Assembly: GCF_900110655.1 (NCBI RefSeq)
Contig: NZ_FOEQ01000001.1
Location: 927,516-991,515 of the forward strand
Length of the DNA stretch: 64,000 bases
Source of the DNA: Pseudomonas soli
GTDB lineage: Bacteria; Pseudomonadota; Gammaproteobacteria; Pseudomonadales; Pseudomonadaceae
Direction of reading: 5' to 3'
Part shown: one piece after another, positions 28,654 to 38,500 of the stretch
Position numbering within the stretch: the stretch's first letter is position 1
How the letters are laid out: each line of letters opens with the position of its first letter
Made by a program: the position numbers and the translations under genes
Notes under the pieces: model-generated
The model's database searches: none
Seen by the model: the letters and a program-made list of their open reading frames with translations, nothing else
Told to the model about the DNA's origin: nothing

Positions 28654-28858
28654 AAACCGTGTTCGCCCCCTCGCGAGGCGAAAAACCGCGAGAGGGCCCG
28701 AATGGCCTCTCTCCCCAATGGCCATAGGCCCCCGCCATCCTTGCTGGTATGATGCGCGGCTTTTTTCCACCCCACACAAAACCACGGCACCCGGTACGGT
28801 CTGTGCTTTGCTGTTGGGGTCGATACATTCACGGCGCGAGCGCGCCCGGGGAGCAGGC

Positions 28859-30154
28859 ATGCTGGAAAGGCTGTTTCAACTAAAAGCACACAACACCAAC
28901 GTGCGCACCGAGATTCTCGCGGGCGTCACCACCTTCCTGGCCATGGCCTACATCCTGTTCGTCAACCCGAGCATCCTCGGCGAGACCGGCATGGACAAGG
29001 GCGCGCTCTTCGTCGCCACCTGCCTGGCCGCGGCCATCGGCTCGGTGACCATGGGCATCATCGCCAACTACCCGATCGCCCTGGCGCCGGGCATGGGCCT
29101 GAACGCCTTCTTCACCTACACCGTGGTCCTGCACATGGGCCACACCTGGCAGGTGGCGCTGGGCGCGGTGTTCCTCTCCGCGGTGCTGTTCTTCCTGCTG
29201 TCGATCTTCCGCATCCGCGAATGGATCGTGAACAGCATCCCGCTGCCGCTGCGCTCGGCCATTGCTGCCGGCATCGGCCTGTTCCTGGCGCTGATTGCCC
29301 TGCATAACGCCGGCATCGTCGTCGATAACCCAGCCACCCTGGTGGGTCTGGGCGACCTCAGCAAACCCGCGCCGATCCTCGCCACCCTGGGCTTCTTCCT
29401 GATCGTCGCCCTCGAGTCGCTGAAGGTTCGCGGCGCCGTGCTGATCGGTATCCTGGCGGTGACCGTGGCCGCGATCGCGCTGGGCGTCACGCCGTTCGGC
29501 GGGGTGGTCTCGATGCCACCGTCGCTGGCCCCGACCTTCCTGCAGTTGGACATCGCCGGCGCCCTGGATGTCGGGTTGATCAGCGTGATCTTCGCCTTCC
29601 TGTTCGTCGACCTGTTCGACAACTCCGGCACCCTGATCGGCGTGGCCAAACGCGCCGGTCTGATGGGCAAGGACGGCCACATGCCGAAGATGGGCCGCGC
29701 CCTGATCGCCGACAGCACCGCCGCCATGGCCGGTTCGCTGCTGGGCACCTCGACCACCACCAGCTACATCGAGTCGGCGGCGGGCGTGAGTGCCGGCGGG
29801 CGCACCGGCCTGACCGCCATCGTGGTCGCCATCCTGTTCCTGCTGGCGCTGTTCTTCGCCCCGCTGGCCGGCAGCGTGCCGGCCTTCGCCACCGCTCCGG
29901 CGCTGCTGTTCGTCGCCGTGCTGATGGCTTCGGGCCTGGCCGAGATCAACTGGGACGACGTCACCGAAGCCGCGCCAGTGGTGGTGACCGCCCTGGCCAT
30001 GCCGCTGACCTACTCGATCGCCAACGGCATCGCCTTCGGCTTCATCGCCTGGACCGCCATCAAGCTGATCTCCGGCCGTCGCCATGACCTGAACCCGGCG
30101 CTGGTGATCCTGTCCATCCTGTTCGTCATCAAGCTGGGTTGGTTCCCCGCATGA
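28859..30154 (+). CDS. AzgA-family purine (adenine/guanine/hypoxanthine) permease
   Basis: A 431-residue NCS2/AzgA transporter. Landmarks are [22 protein letters not shown], the [21 protein letters not shown] segment, and [17 protein letters not shown] followed by [22 protein letters not shown]. The family imports purine bases by proton symport. Start ATG at 28859 follows GGGAG. The stop overlaps the trmA start by four bases (ATGA), so transport and tRNA methylation genes are translationally coupled. Confidence 0.93.
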   Translation: MLERLFQLKAHNTNVRTEILAGVTTFLAMAYILFVNPSILGETGMDKGALFVATCLAAAIGSVTMGIIANYPIALAPGMGLNAFFTYTVVLHMGHTWQVALGAVFLSAVLFFLLSIFRIREWIVNSIPLPLRSAIAAGIGLFLALIALHNAGIVVDNPATLVGLGDLSKPAPILATLGFFLIVALESLKVRGAVLIGILAVTVAAIALGVTPFGGVVSMPPSLAPTFLQLDIAGALDVGLISVIFAFLFVDLFDNSGTLIGVAKRAGLMGKDGHMPKMGRALIADSTAAMAGSLLGTSTTTSYIESAAGVSAGGRTGLTAIVVAILFLLALFFAPLAGSVPAFATAPALLFVAVLMASGLAEINWDDVTEAAPVVVTALAMPLTYSIANGIAFGFIAWTAIKLISGRRHDLNPALVILSILFVIKLGWFPA

Positions 30155-31236
30155 GTGCTGCCTACGATCCCGCGCAATACGACGTGCAACTGGCGGCCAA
30201 GGCCGCCCGCCTGCGCGACCTGCTGGCCCCGTTCGACGCGCCGGAGCCGGCCGTGTTCGACTCGCCGCGCGGGCACTACCGCCTGCGCGCCGAGTTCCGC
30301 CTGTGGCGCGAAGGCGGCCAGCGCCACTATGCGATGTTCGCCCCGGGCGAGAAGCACAAGGCCATCCTGATCGACGACTTCCCGATCGCCAGCGAGCGCA
30401 TCAATGCATTGATGCCGCGCCTGAAAGCCGCCTGGCAGACCAATGAAGACCTCGACAACCGGCTGTTCCAGGTGGAGTTCCTCACCACCCTGGCCGGTGA
30501 CGCAATGATCACCCTGTGCTACCACCGCCCGCTGGACCAGGCCTGGGAGGCCGCCGCGCAGCAGTTGGCCGCCGACCTCGGTGTCAGCGTGGTCGGCCGC
30601 TCGAAAGGCAAGCGTGTGGTGATCGGCCGCGACTACGCGGTGGAGAAGCTCGACATCGCCGGGCGCACCTTCAGCTATCGCCAGCCCGAAGGCGCCTTCA
30701 CCCAGCCGAACGGCGCGGTGAACCAGAAGATGCTCGGCTGGGCCTTCGAGGCCATGGGCGAGCGCCAGGACGATCTGCTCGAGCTGTATTGCGGCAACGG
30801 CAACTTCACCTTGCCGTTGGCCACCCGCGCCCGCCAGGTACTGGCCACCGAGATCAGCAAGACCTCGGTCAACGCCGCCCTGCACAACCTCGACGAGAAC
30901 GGCGTGGACAACGTGCGCCTGGTGCGCCTGTCGGCCGAAGAGCTGACCCAGGCCCTGAACGAGGTCCGCCCGTTCCGCCGCCTGGAAGGCATCGACCTGA
31001 AGAGCTACGACTTCGGCACGGTGTTCGTCGACCCGCCGCGCGCCGGCATGGACCCGGACACCTGCGAGCTGACCCGTCGCTTCGAGCGCATCCTGTACAT
31101 CTCCTGCAACCCGGAAACCCTGGCGCAGAACATCGCCCAGCTGCACGATACCCACCGTATCGAACGCTGCGCGCTGTTCGACCAGTTCCCCTACACCCAC
31201 CATATGGAAAGCGGGGTGCTGCTGGTTCGGCGCTGA
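30151..31236 (+). CDS. trmA: tRNA (uracil54-C5)-methyltransferase
   Basis: A 361-residue SAM enzyme that makes T54 in the T-loop of tRNAs. The SAM-binding motif is [16 protein letters not shown], the catalytic nucleophile is Cys319 in YISCNPET, and the general base is Glu353 in HHMESGVLL. The start ATG at 30151 lies inside the end of the preceding permease gene (ATGA overlap). A hairpin follows the stop. Confidence 0.96.
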   Translation: MSAAYDPAQYDVQLAAKAARLRDLLAPFDAPEPAVFDSPRGHYRLRAEFRLWREGGQRHYAMFAPGEKHKAILIDDFPIASERINALMPRLKAAWQTNEDLDNRLFQVEFLTTLAGDAMITLCYHRPLDQAWEAAAQQLAADLGVSVVGRSKGKRVVIGRDYAVEKLDIAGRTFSYRQPEGAFTQPNGAVNQKMLGWAFEAMGERQDDLLELYCGNGNFTLPLATRARQVLATEISKTSVNAALHNLDENGVDNVRLVRLSAEELTQALNEVRPFRRLEGIDLKSYDFGTVFVDPPRAGMDPDTCELTRRFERILYISCNPETLAQNIAQLHDTHRIERCALFDQFPYTHHMESGVLLVRR

Positions 31237-31247
31237 CCCGCGACGAC

Positions 31248-31268
31248 GCGGGGCCGCCAGGGCCCCGC
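31248..31268 (+). terminator. GC-rich hairpin after trmA
   Basis: GCGGGGCC (31248-31255) pairs with GGCCCCGC (31261-31268) around GCCAG. There is no U-tract, so termination strength is uncertain. Confidence 0.5.
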
Positions 31269-31294
31269 CGTTCGCTGCAAGGAGTGATGTGCCA

Positions 31295-32200
31295 TTGGAC
31301 CAGTTGAGCGCCATGCAGACCTTCCGCCGAGTCGTCGACCTCGGCAGCTTCAGCGCCGCCGCCCACCAGGCGGGCGTTTCCCACACCGTGCTGTCGCGCC
31401 AGGTGAAGCACCTCGAACGCCATCTCGGCACACAACTGCTCAACCGCACCACCCGTCGCCTGCAAATGACCGAAGCCGGGGCGCTGTTCTATCGCCACTG
31501 CACCCGGATTCTCGAGCAGATGCAGGCCATGAACCTTGAACTGTCCGAGCATCAACAACAGCCCAGCGGCACGCTGCGCCTGGGTGTGGCCACTGCCTTT
31601 GGCGAGCTGGAACTCGGACACTGGCTACCCGACTTCGTCGGACGTCACGAGCGATTGCAGGTCGAACTGCATTGCAGCGACCGCTTCATCGACCTGCTGG
31701 AAGAAGACATCGATGTCTGCCTGAGGGTCACCGACCACCTGCCCGACTCCAGCCTCGTGGCCCGTAGGCTGGCAGACAGCGAGGTGCTGCTGGTGGCCGC
31801 TCCCGGCTACCTGGAGCGTCACGGCACGCCGACCACCCCCGACGCCCTGGCTGCCCACCCATTGCTCGGCTACAGCCGCTTGCCGCATCCACAGCGCCTG
31901 CAACTGACCGGCCCCGCCGGCGAGCGCCGCGAGTTGCTGATGCCCCAGCGCCTGAGCGCCAATTCGCCGATGGCCCTGCGCGCGGCAGCGATCGGCGGGT
32001 TGGGGATCGCCAGCTTCGACCGCTTCATCGCCCACGATGCCTTGCGCGACGGGCGCCTGGTGCCGGTGCTGGCGGACTGGTCGCTGCCCTCACGCACTGT
32101 GTACGCGGTCTACCCGCAGAGCCGCTATGTGGCGCCCAAGGTACGGGCACTCCTCGACTACGTGCAGGCGTACTACGCAGAGCAGCGATGGCAACATTGA
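31295..32200 (+). CDS. LysR-family transcriptional regulator
   Basis: A 301-residue LysR regulator. The N-terminal winged helix-turn-helix (FSAAAHQAGVSHTVLSRQVKHLERHLGTQLLNRTTRRL) is typical, followed by a periplasmic-binding-protein-like effector domain. The TTG at 31295 gives MDQLSAMQTFRRVVDLGSF with AAGGAG ten bases upstream. A GTG at 31289 is also possible but sits only four bases from that RBS. It probably regulates the secreted cupin gene downstream or a nearby transcript; the target is unknown. Confidence 0.88.
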   Translation: MDQLSAMQTFRRVVDLGSFSAAAHQAGVSHTVLSRQVKHLERHLGTQLLNRTTRRLQMTEAGALFYRHCTRILEQMQAMNLELSEHQQQPSGTLRLGVATAFGELELGHWLPDFVGRHERLQVELHCSDRFIDLLEEDIDVCLRVTDHLPDSSLVARRLADSEVLLVAAPGYLERHGTPTTPDALAAHPLLGYSRLPHPQRLQLTGPAGERRELLMPQRLSANSPMALRAAAIGGLGIASFDRFIAHDALRDGRLVPVLADWSLPSRTVYAVYPQSRYVAPKVRALLDYVQAYYAEQRWQH

Positions 32201-32301
32201 TTTGTGCTTAAAACGCACAGGTTATGGCACTCTGAAGAAGTATTTGTGCATAACTTGATTGTTTAACCTTCGCCCATTGTCACTTGGCGAAGGAGCCTCC
32301 C

Positions 32302-32739
32302 ATGAAAGCACTGCACACGATTTTCGCCGGCCTCACCCTGGCCACTATTACCGCCACCGCCAGCGCCGCTGGCGACACCCTGAGTTCGGTCCCTGACAGC
32401 GCTTCGCTGAAATGGCAGCAGGTGCCCGGCACCCACGGCGCGGTGAGCTACGCCAATGTCGAAGGCGACCTGTTCGGCAAGGGGCCGTACTCGGCCTACG
32501 TAAAATTCCGCAAAGGCACCGACAATGGCCTGCACACCCATAGCCAGACCCTGCCGACCATGGTGTTGAGCGGAACCTTCTACGCGGTGATCGATGGCAA
32601 GCGGGTGGAGTACCCGACAGGCGCCTACTACAAACTGCCCGCCAACCTGGTGCATGAAAGCGGCTGCACCGCGGCGGCCGATTGCCTGCTGTTCCAGTAC
32701 CAGGCTGGTGCCTTCGATCTGAACCCGGTCAAAGGCTGA
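32302..32739 (+). CDS. Secreted cupin-domain protein
   Basis: A 145-residue protein with a signal peptide (MKALHTIFAGLTLATITATASA) and one cupin domain. Motif 1 contains His-Thr-His (NGLHTHSQTLPTMVLSGTF) and motif 2 ends in YKLPANLVHESGC, enough for a metal site. A Cys pair (Cys127 region, ESGC...ADC) could form a disulfide in the periplasm. The ATG at 32302 follows AAGGAG. The substrate is unknown. It lies directly after a LysR regulator and converges with pbpC 15 bp away. Confidence 0.8.
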   Translation: MKALHTIFAGLTLATITATASAAGDTLSSVPDSASLKWQQVPGTHGAVSYANVEGDLFGKGPYSAYVKFRKGTDNGLHTHSQTLPTMVLSGTFYAVIDGKRVEYPTGAYYKLPANLVHESGCTAAADCLLFQYQAGAFDLNPVKG

Positions 32740-32754
32740 GCCTGGGCAACGTGC

Positions 32755-35103
32755 TTACTCGCTGACCTGGAACTCCACCCGCGCCGTCTCGCCGCTTTCA
32801 TCCAAAGCACTCAACTCGATGCGCCCGGCCTGCTCGAAACTTACCTGCAGGCTGTCCTGCCCTTGGGTCTCGCCCAAGGGCAGGCCATTGAGGAACCACC
32901 AGCGTCGCCCCGCCCCACCCAATGCCGACACCCGCACCTGCAGCGGCTCATGGCTGGTGGCCGGGCGACGCAGGCTGTCGCCGGCCCGCACCCCGACGAT
33001 CGACAGCGGTGGCGCACTGGCCGCCATCCGCGGTGGGCAGGCGGGGTCGACAGTCGGCAGCCGCGCTGCCCGGCGTTCGGCGCTGGGCAACCACGGCTCG
33101 AGCGGGGCCGGCCATAGCGCGACATCATGCGCCCTGGCACCGGGACAAGAGGCATCGACACGCAAGCCGCGCTCGTTGAGCCACACCGTTTCGCGCAAAC
33201 CCAGCCCCAGCGGCTGGTCGGCAGCCTGCAAGGTCGGTGGCGTGGTAGCGTCGAGGGTCCAGGCGAAACGTTGCCGACGGCAGTTCGGGTCCTGACGGTT
33301 CATTGGCTGGCCCAGCGGCCAACAGATCGCCGCCACACCGACCGAATCGGGCACCGGTTCGACCGGCACTTCGATGCCGCGTTGGCTGTCGCGGTTACTC
33401 AGCAGGTCATGCACCTGCAGCATCAATGGCGCCGCCGAGGCCAGGCCGAACTGGCCCGGCACCGGGGTGCCGTCGGGGCGGCCGATCCATACGCCGATCA
33501 GGTAGCGCGGGCCGACGCCCACCGACCAGGCATCGCGAAAGCCGTAGCTGGTGCCGGTCTTCCAGGCCAATTGCGGACGCTGCACCAGCTCGGCGTGGGG
33601 GTCACGGTCCGGCCGCGCCAGGCCGCTGAGAATGCGCCGGGTGATCCAGGCCGAACCCGGCGACAGCAAGCGGCGTTCCACCAGCGGGTCCTGAGGTTGC
33701 AGGCGCACCTGCGCGCTCAGCCCACCACGAGCCAGCGCGGCATAGCCACCGACCAGGTCCTCCAGGCGGCTGCCTGCGCCACCAAGAATCAGCGACAGGT
33801 TCGGCTCGGCCAGCGGCGGCAGCACCAGCGGCATCCCGCCCATGCGCATCTGCGCGGCGAAGCGTTTCGGGCCGTAGGCTTCGAGCAGTTGCACCGCCGG
33901 CAAGTTGAGCGACAGCGCCAGCGCCGAGCTGGCCGACACCGGGCCGCTGAAGCCCATGGAGAAGTTGCCGGGGCGGTAGTCGCCGTAGCGTCGTGGCACA
34001 TCCTGCAACAGCGATTCGGAGTGAATCAGGCCGTCGTCCATGGCCATGGCGTAGAGGAACGGCTTGAGGGTCGAACCGGGCGAACGCAGGGCGTGGATCA
34101 TGTCCACGTGACCGAAGCGGCGCTCATCGCTCAAGTCGATGGAGCCGAGATACGCGCGCACGGCCATGCTCTGCGTCTCGACCACCAGCAACGCCGCCGA
34201 AGTGCGCTCGGGCAGGCGAGCGCGCCAGCCCAGCAGCAGGTCTTCGAGGCGCCGCTGCAAGGCGGCGTCCAGGGTGGTACGGATCAGTGGCGGGCTGTTC
34301 GGCGTATTCAGGCGCCGGGCCAGCAGCGGCGCCAGCGCCGGCTCCTGGCGTGGCGCCAGCAACAGCGGCTCCTCACGCGCCTCGTCGATGCGCTGGGCTG
34401 GCCACACCTGGTACTCGGCCAGGCGCTGCAGCACCTTGTCCCGGGCACGCTGGGCGCGTTCAGGGTGGCGGTCCGGACGCAGCCGGCTCGGCGCCTGAGG
34501 CAGCACCGCGAGCAACGCGGCTTCGGCCGGAGTCAGGTGTTTCGGCGACTTGCCCAGGTACGCCCAACTGGCTGCCGCTACGCCCTGCAAGGTGCCGCCG
34601 AACGGCGCCCGGTTGAGGTACAGCTGCAAGATTTCGTCCTTGGACAGGTGCCACTCCAGCTGCACCGTGCGCCACAGCTGGCGCAGCTTGCCGGGCAAGG
34701 TGCGGTCGTGCGGGTCGAGCAGGCGCGCCACCTGCATCGACAGCGTGCTGCCACCAGACACCACCCGCCCGCCACGCAGGTTGAGCCATGCAGCCCGGGC
34801 CAGGGCCATGGGGTTCACCCCGGGGTGGCGATAGAACCAGCGGTCCTCGTAGGCGAGCAGGGCTTCAAGGTACAACGGCGAGACTTCCTGCGGGCTGACC
34901 GGATAGCGCCACACGCCGTCGGCGTCGGCGAAGCGCCACAACGGTGTGCCGTCCTCGGCCAGCACCACCCGCGCCAGGTCGTCGCCCGGCATGGGCAATG
35001 GCCAGATACGGTCAGCCAGCCACAGCAGGGCCATGCCCAGCAGCACGCTGACGGCGACACGCCGCAGCAGCCTGGTCAGGCGCGGGCGCGCTAAGCTTGG
35101 CAT
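32755..35103 (-). CDS. pbpC: Penicillin-binding protein 1C
   Basis: A class A PBP of 782 residues from the ATG at 35103; a TTG ten codons earlier is possible. It has one membrane segment near the N-terminus (VAVSVLLGMALLWLAD), a GT51 glycosyltransferase domain (EDRWFYRHPGVN), a transpeptidase domain with the SxxK site in RSPGSTLKPFLYA, SLN and KTGTS motifs, and a C-terminal BiPBP domain. PBP1C is a nonessential peptidoglycan synthase. Its gene is usually linked to the alpha-2-macroglobulin gene, as here. Confidence 0.95.
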   Translation of the reverse strand: MPSLARPRLTRLLRRVAVSVLLGMALLWLADRIWPLPMPGDDLARVVLAEDGTPLWRFADADGVWRYPVSPQEVSPLYLEALLAYEDRWFYRHPGVNPMALARAAWLNLRGGRVVSGGSTLSMQVARLLDPHDRTLPGKLRQLWRTVQLEWHLSKDEILQLYLNRAPFGGTLQGVAAASWAYLGKSPKHLTPAEAALLAVLPQAPSRLRPDRHPERAQRARDKVLQRLAEYQVWPAQRIDEAREEPLLLAPRQEPALAPLLARRLNTPNSPPLIRTTLDAALQRRLEDLLLGWRARLPERTSAALLVVETQSMAVRAYLGSIDLSDERRFGHVDMIHALRSPGSTLKPFLYAMAMDDGLIHSESLLQDVPRRYGDYRPGNFSMGFSGPVSASSALALSLNLPAVQLLEAYGPKRFAAQMRMGGMPLVLPPLAEPNLSLILGGAGSRLEDLVGGYAALARGGLSAQVRLQPQDPLVERRLLSPGSAWITRRILSGLARPDRDPHAELVQRPQLAWKTGTSYGFRDAWSVGVGPRYLIGVWIGRPDGTPVPGQFGLASAAPLMLQVHDLLSNRDSQRGIEVPVEPVPDSVGVAAICWPLGQPMNRQDPNCRRQRFAWTLDATTPPTLQAADQPLGLGLRETVWLNERGLRVDASCPGARAHDVALWPAPLEPWLPSAERRAARLPTVDPACPPRMAASAPPLSIVGVRAGDSLRRPATSHEPLQVRVSALGGAGRRWWFLNGLPLGETQGQDSLQVSFEQAGRIELSALDESGETARVEFQVSE

Positions 35104-35171
35104 CGGGAACCGACCGGGCCAGGTGATGGCCAAAGGCTGGGAATCGCCGATTCGTTGATCAGGAAGCGACT

Positions 35172-35465
35172 ATGCATGTAGAAGGTTTTTTCGAATGGCT
35201 GGGCCAGGCACTGGGTTCGGTGATCCGGTTCATCGTCGATGGCTTGAGCGGGTTGTTCAACCTGCTGGCCAACGCCGGTGGCAATTTCATCGATGGCCTG
35301 GCGCGCACGCTGGGGATGGACACCTCGCTGGTGAGCATCCTGGCGCTTATCGTCGGCCTGATGTTGCTGTACTCGGCGGTCCGCGCTTTCATGCGCGCAT
35401 CGATCATCCTCGGGATCATCTGGGCGTTGCTGGGGTTGTGGGTGTTGAGCTGGGTAGTGCATTGA
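35172..35465 (+). CDS. Small membrane protein between pbpC and the macroglobulin gene
   Basis: A 97-residue protein starting with an ATG at 35172 behind AGGAAG. The N-terminal part is amphipathic (EGFFEWLGQALGSVIRFIVDGL), followed by a hydrophobic helix and a strong C-terminal membrane segment (SIILGIIWALLGLWVLSWVV). No family recognised. Its position between two linked envelope genes suggests an envelope role, but nothing in the sequence proves it. Confidence 0.65.
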   Translation: MHVEGFFEWLGQALGSVIRFIVDGLSGLFNLLANAGGNFIDGLARTLGMDTSLVSILALIVGLMLLYSAVRAFMRASIILGIIWALLGLWVLSWVVH

Positions 35466-35552
35466 AAGCAGCTGCAAGCTTGGAGCTACAAGCGGCAAGT
35501 TGAAAGCAGCCTGCATCGACTGCTTTCTCTTGTAGCTTGCAGCTCACAGCTT
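35466..35552. repeat. Nested hairpins between convergent genes
   Basis: An outer imperfect inverted repeat pairs GAGCTACAAG (35483-35492) with CTTGTAGCT (35529-35537), extended by GCAAGCT/AGCTTGCAGCT arms. An inner perfect 8-bp stem pairs GAAAGCAG (35502-35509) with CTGCTTTC (35520-35527). It lies between the small membrane gene and the macroglobulin stop and likely acts as a two-way transcript end. Confidence 0.65.
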
Positions 35553-35557
35553 GAGGG

Positions 35558-38500
35558 TCAGCGAGCTCTTACAATCATCTCGCCCTGGCTATCACCAATC
35601 GCCTGCAGGTTGGGCCGGTACATCGACTCCACCTGCGGAGGCGGAACGCGGTAGCTGCCCGGCGTCACCGCACGGGCCAGGTACAGCAGGTGGGTGGTGC
35701 CGTAGCTGTCGAGCTTGAGCGCGGCCACGTAGCGGTCGTCGCGATACTCCTGGTGCACCACGCTGGCGTTCTGCATCGACTCGCGCCACTGCTTCACCGC
35801 GCTGCTGGCATTGTCCAGGCTGGCAGCGCTCTGCGCCAGGTTCTGGTTCTCCAGCTCCAGGCCTGCCGGCAGCAGGTCCACTACCAGGGCGTCGGGCACC
35901 TGGTCCTGGGCCTTGAGCGCCAGGTGCACCAGCACCAGGTCACCGCTGCGCAGGTTGCGCACATCCAGCGCCTGGCCATTCATGCCCAGGTACTCGCGGC
36001 GGATTTCCATGCCATTGCCGCTGGCGGCCGGAGCCTGGCGCGGGTAGCCGGACAAGGTCAGCTGCTGGTACAGGGTGTCGCCACCCTGGTTCTGCACGGT
36101 CAATGGCGAGGCCAGCAGCGGGCCCTCGAGCTTCATGCCCGAATCATTGTTGTCGAACTCACGGACTTCACCGGCGCTGTCCAGGCGAGCCTTCCAAGTA
36201 CCCTCCGGCTTGCCCAGCAGGCCACGGCCGGCAAGGAACAGCGCGTTGCGCTCCTGGGTAGACAGCCAACGGTTGGCGGCCAACTCGTCGGACAGGCCGA
36301 ACAGGCGCTGGTCGACCTGATTGGCGGCCAGGTTGTTCTCCTGCAGCAGGGACAGGATCAACGCCTGGTCACGCAGGGCGCTGCCGTAGTCGGCCAGCCA
36401 GCCTTTGCCGCGGGTGACCGCCAGGCCCGCCTGCAGCGCCTGCTGCGAACGTTGCTTGTCGCCCATCTTGTCCAGCGCCACCGCCAGTTGCACCAGCGGC
36501 AAACCGGAGCGGGCGTCAGCACGACGCTCGAACAGGCTGCGCAAGGCGCCCAGCGGCGCCTGTTGGCTGCGCGCCAGCACCAGGCCGGCGTAGGCCTGCA
36601 CGGCGAAGCGGGTGTGGTCGGCGTTCTGGCTGTAGTCGACTTCGATCAGGTTGCGCTCCTGCACATAGCGCAGCAGGCGCTCGCTGGCCTTCTTCAGCGC
36701 CTCGGCCGGTACACCGTAGCCTTGCTCGCGGGCGCGCAGCAGGAAATCGGTCACGTAGGCAGTCAGCCAGTATTCCTCCTCGCTGTCCGAACTCCACAGG
36801 CCGAAGCTGCCGTTGTAGCGCTGCATGCCCAGCAGATGCTCGATGCCCATCTCGATCTTGCGTTTGCGCACATCGGCCGGCTCACCCTTGATGCCCAGGC
36901 GCTTGAGGCTGTCGGCATCGGCGTACAGCGACGGGTACAGGCCACTGGTGGTCTGCTCCAGGCAGCCGTAGGGGTAGGCTTCCAGGGCGCGGATCTGCTC
37001 GGCAAGGTTCAGCGGTGGGCGGCTCGATAACGCCAGGCTGGCCTCCAGGCCCGCAGGCTCGAACTCGGCCAGGTCGCTGTCGGGCAGGCTCCAGGGCTGG
37101 TCCTTGAGGGCCACGCGGTAGTGCTTGAGCATCGCCGGGTAAGCCGGGCGAATACCCAGGGTCCATTCACGCTCGAAGGTACTAGCCGGCTCACCCGGCA
37201 GCTGCAGGCCGTTGACCTGCACGCGAACCTTGCCCTGGCCCAGGCCCCCCTGGGCCTGCACCGGGATCATCAGGGTGGTGCGCTGGCCTTCGGCGAGGGT
37301 GAAGTTCTGCTGAGCGCCACCGACCAGGCTCAGTTGACCTTCGCTGGACACCTGCACGCTCAGTTGCTGGGCGCGGCCGGACAGGTTGGCCAGGTCCAGC
37401 GCCAGGCGGGTCTGATCGCCACCGGCGAGGAAGCGCGGCGCGGACAGCTCGGCGATCAGCGGCGCGGCGACCACGGTCTTGCCCTCGGCCATGCCGAAGT
37501 GTTCTTCGGTCCAGGCCTGGGCCATCAGGCGCAGTTCACCGTTGAAATCGGGAATATCGACGCTGGCCTGGCCCTCGCCTTTTTCATCGAGGGTCACCGG
37601 CAGGCTCTGCTGGGCGACGATGGTCACCGTGGTGTTCGGGCGCTTGCCGCCCTTGGCCATGGCGGCGTCACCGCCGAAGGCCAGGCTGGCCAGGCGGCCC
37701 TGGCCGGCTTCGATCAACTGGCCATAGATGTCCAGCTGGTCGGCGCCATAGGCCTTGCGGCCGAACAGGCTGGCGAACGGATCGGGGGTCTTGAAGTCGG
37801 TGATGTTGAGGATGCCCACGTCCACCGCCGACAACAGCACATGCACCTGCTTGGGCACGCTGCCATCGGCGTTGACCGCCTTGACCTTGACGGTCAGCGG
37901 TTGCTTGGGCCGCATTTTTTCCGGCGCCTGCAGCGACACGGCCAGCTTGCGCTCGGCGCGGTCCAGCGGCAGGTGCAGCACGCCCACGGCGCGTTTCGGC
38001 GTGGCGTTGGCCTTGCGCTCACCCGGGCGGATCACCAGGGCGCTGATGTACAGGTCGTGGCGCGCCCACTTCTTGTCCAGTTCGACATCGAAGGTCTTGC
38101 CCTCGGCCGGCACCTCGATTTCCTGCCACCACAGCGGGCCGTCGGCGGACTCGATCATCAGGTAGCCGCTGCCGGCGGCCGGCGGGGTGACGGTGACCTT
38201 GGCGGTGCCGCCTTCCTTGTAGGCTGGCTTGTCCAGGGCGATCTTCACCTGGTCAGGGCGCACGGCGCCACCCTCGGCGTTGTCCTGGGCGCGGTAGCCG
38301 GCCCAGAAGCGGGCACTGGAGACCAGGCCGGTCTGCGGGTCTTCCACCTCGACACGGTACGGACCCCACTCCACCTGGAAGTTCAGCTTGGCGGTGGAAC
38401 CTGCCTTCACGCTGACGGTTTCTTCAGCCTGGGTAAGGAACTTCTCGTTGTAGTTGTAGCTCCAGCCATCGCTCTGCGAGTAGTTCCAATAGTAGTCGCG

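Noticed and set aside
28650..28720. Possible terminator or riboswitch after the MFS gene and before the purine permease.
   Set aside because: The CCCTCGCG/CGCGAGAGGG pairing is imperfect with an A-rich loop and no T-tract, and no purine-riboswitch pattern is visible.
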